64,000 nt of DNA from Phycisphaeraceae bacterium (GTDB taxonomy: Bacteria > Planctomycetota > Phycisphaerae > Phycisphaerales > UBA1924). The notes under the pieces were generated by a model that did no database searches, was not told the origin of the DNA, and saw nothing but the letters and a program-made list of their open reading frames with translations. Below are positions 63,986 to 64,000 of this stretch, piece after piece. Within the stretch, counting starts at the first letter, position 1. Each line of letters begins with the position of its first letter. The translations under genes were made by a program, and so were the position numbers. Location of the stretch: assembly GCA_019636675.1 (NCBI GenBank), contig JAHBXC010000001.1:682001-746000 (forward strand), written 5' to 3'.

Positions 63986-64000
63986 ATGCCCGACACCCAG
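63986..64000 (+). CDS. Possible start of a further gene (cut by window edge)
   Basis: ATGCCCGACACCCAG opens a frame at the right edge; only five codons are visible, with no clear RBS, so this is a guess. Confidence 0.2.

Overview
The window is high-GC (about 70% by eye) bacterial chromosome. It probably comes from a planctomycete of the class Phycisphaerae. The evidence is a mix of short secreted proteins ending in a Pro-Ala-Pro-Gly / hydrophobic / Arg-rich tail (PEP-CTERM style), large secreted proteins ending in dockerin-type calcium repeats, an H-X9-DG type pseudopilin, an LptD-like outer-membrane protein, FGE/SUMF1-domain exported protein, Ser/Thr protein kinase, and scattered housekeeping genes whose usual operon partners are absent. 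The taxonomic call is inference.

Layout. 1-9.9 kb: 3' part of a SulP transporter, glmS, PEP-CTERM proteins, a TlpA-like thioredoxin protein, crcB, rpsL-rpsG, malate dehydrogenase, a SpoIIAA-like protein. 10-16.3 kb: PEP-CTERM protein, class I aminotransferase, a structured minus-strand transcript candidate carrying a 15-nt complement of the 16S rRNA 3' tail, a znuC-znuB metal transporter pair, and an FAD dehydrogenase. 16.3-19.7 kb: a clearly foreign, lower-GC gene for a Ski2-like helicase fused to a C-terminal PD-(D/E)XK nuclease, followed by tRNA-Ala(CGC). 19.8-34.7 kb: mutS interrupted in frame by intergenic-type palindromic repeats, small lipoprotein, PGRP-like amidase fold, a translationally coupled Ser/Thr kinase and metallophosphatase, dockerin protein, aldo/keto reductase, Usp, GT2, and dihydrolipoamide acyltransferase. 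34.7-48 kb: FGE-like PEP-CTERM gene flanked by inverted repeats, B12-domain protein, ScoB, second dockerin protein, HAD dehalogenase, ECF sigma with membrane partner, ubiE, M48 lipoprotein protease, pseudopilin. 48-64 kb: homogentisate dioxygenase, LptD, tRNA-Ile, a charge-free FG/NPF-rich low-complexity protein, MoxR, RNase III, a hybrid histidine kinase degenerate at each catalytic motif checked, rpmH, sucC, a secreted protein, a methyltransferase and a repeat-rich tail.

Two themes recur. First, many genes have no Shine-Dalgarno sequence but a TANNNT -10 box ending 5-8 nt before the start codon, which predicts leaderless mRNAs. Other genes, mostly exported or operon-internal, have good GGAGG-type sites. 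Second, dispersed intergenic repeats (palindromic CCTCCCGCTCGCGGGAGG elements, CTCGTGCCCCGTGCC strings, and a longer composite element) sit between genes and in one case inside mutS. The best candidates for something undescribed are the helicase-nuclease fusion, the uncharged FG-rich protein at 53.4 kb, the 12.5-kb structured RNA with its extended anti-16S sequence, and the mutS insertion.
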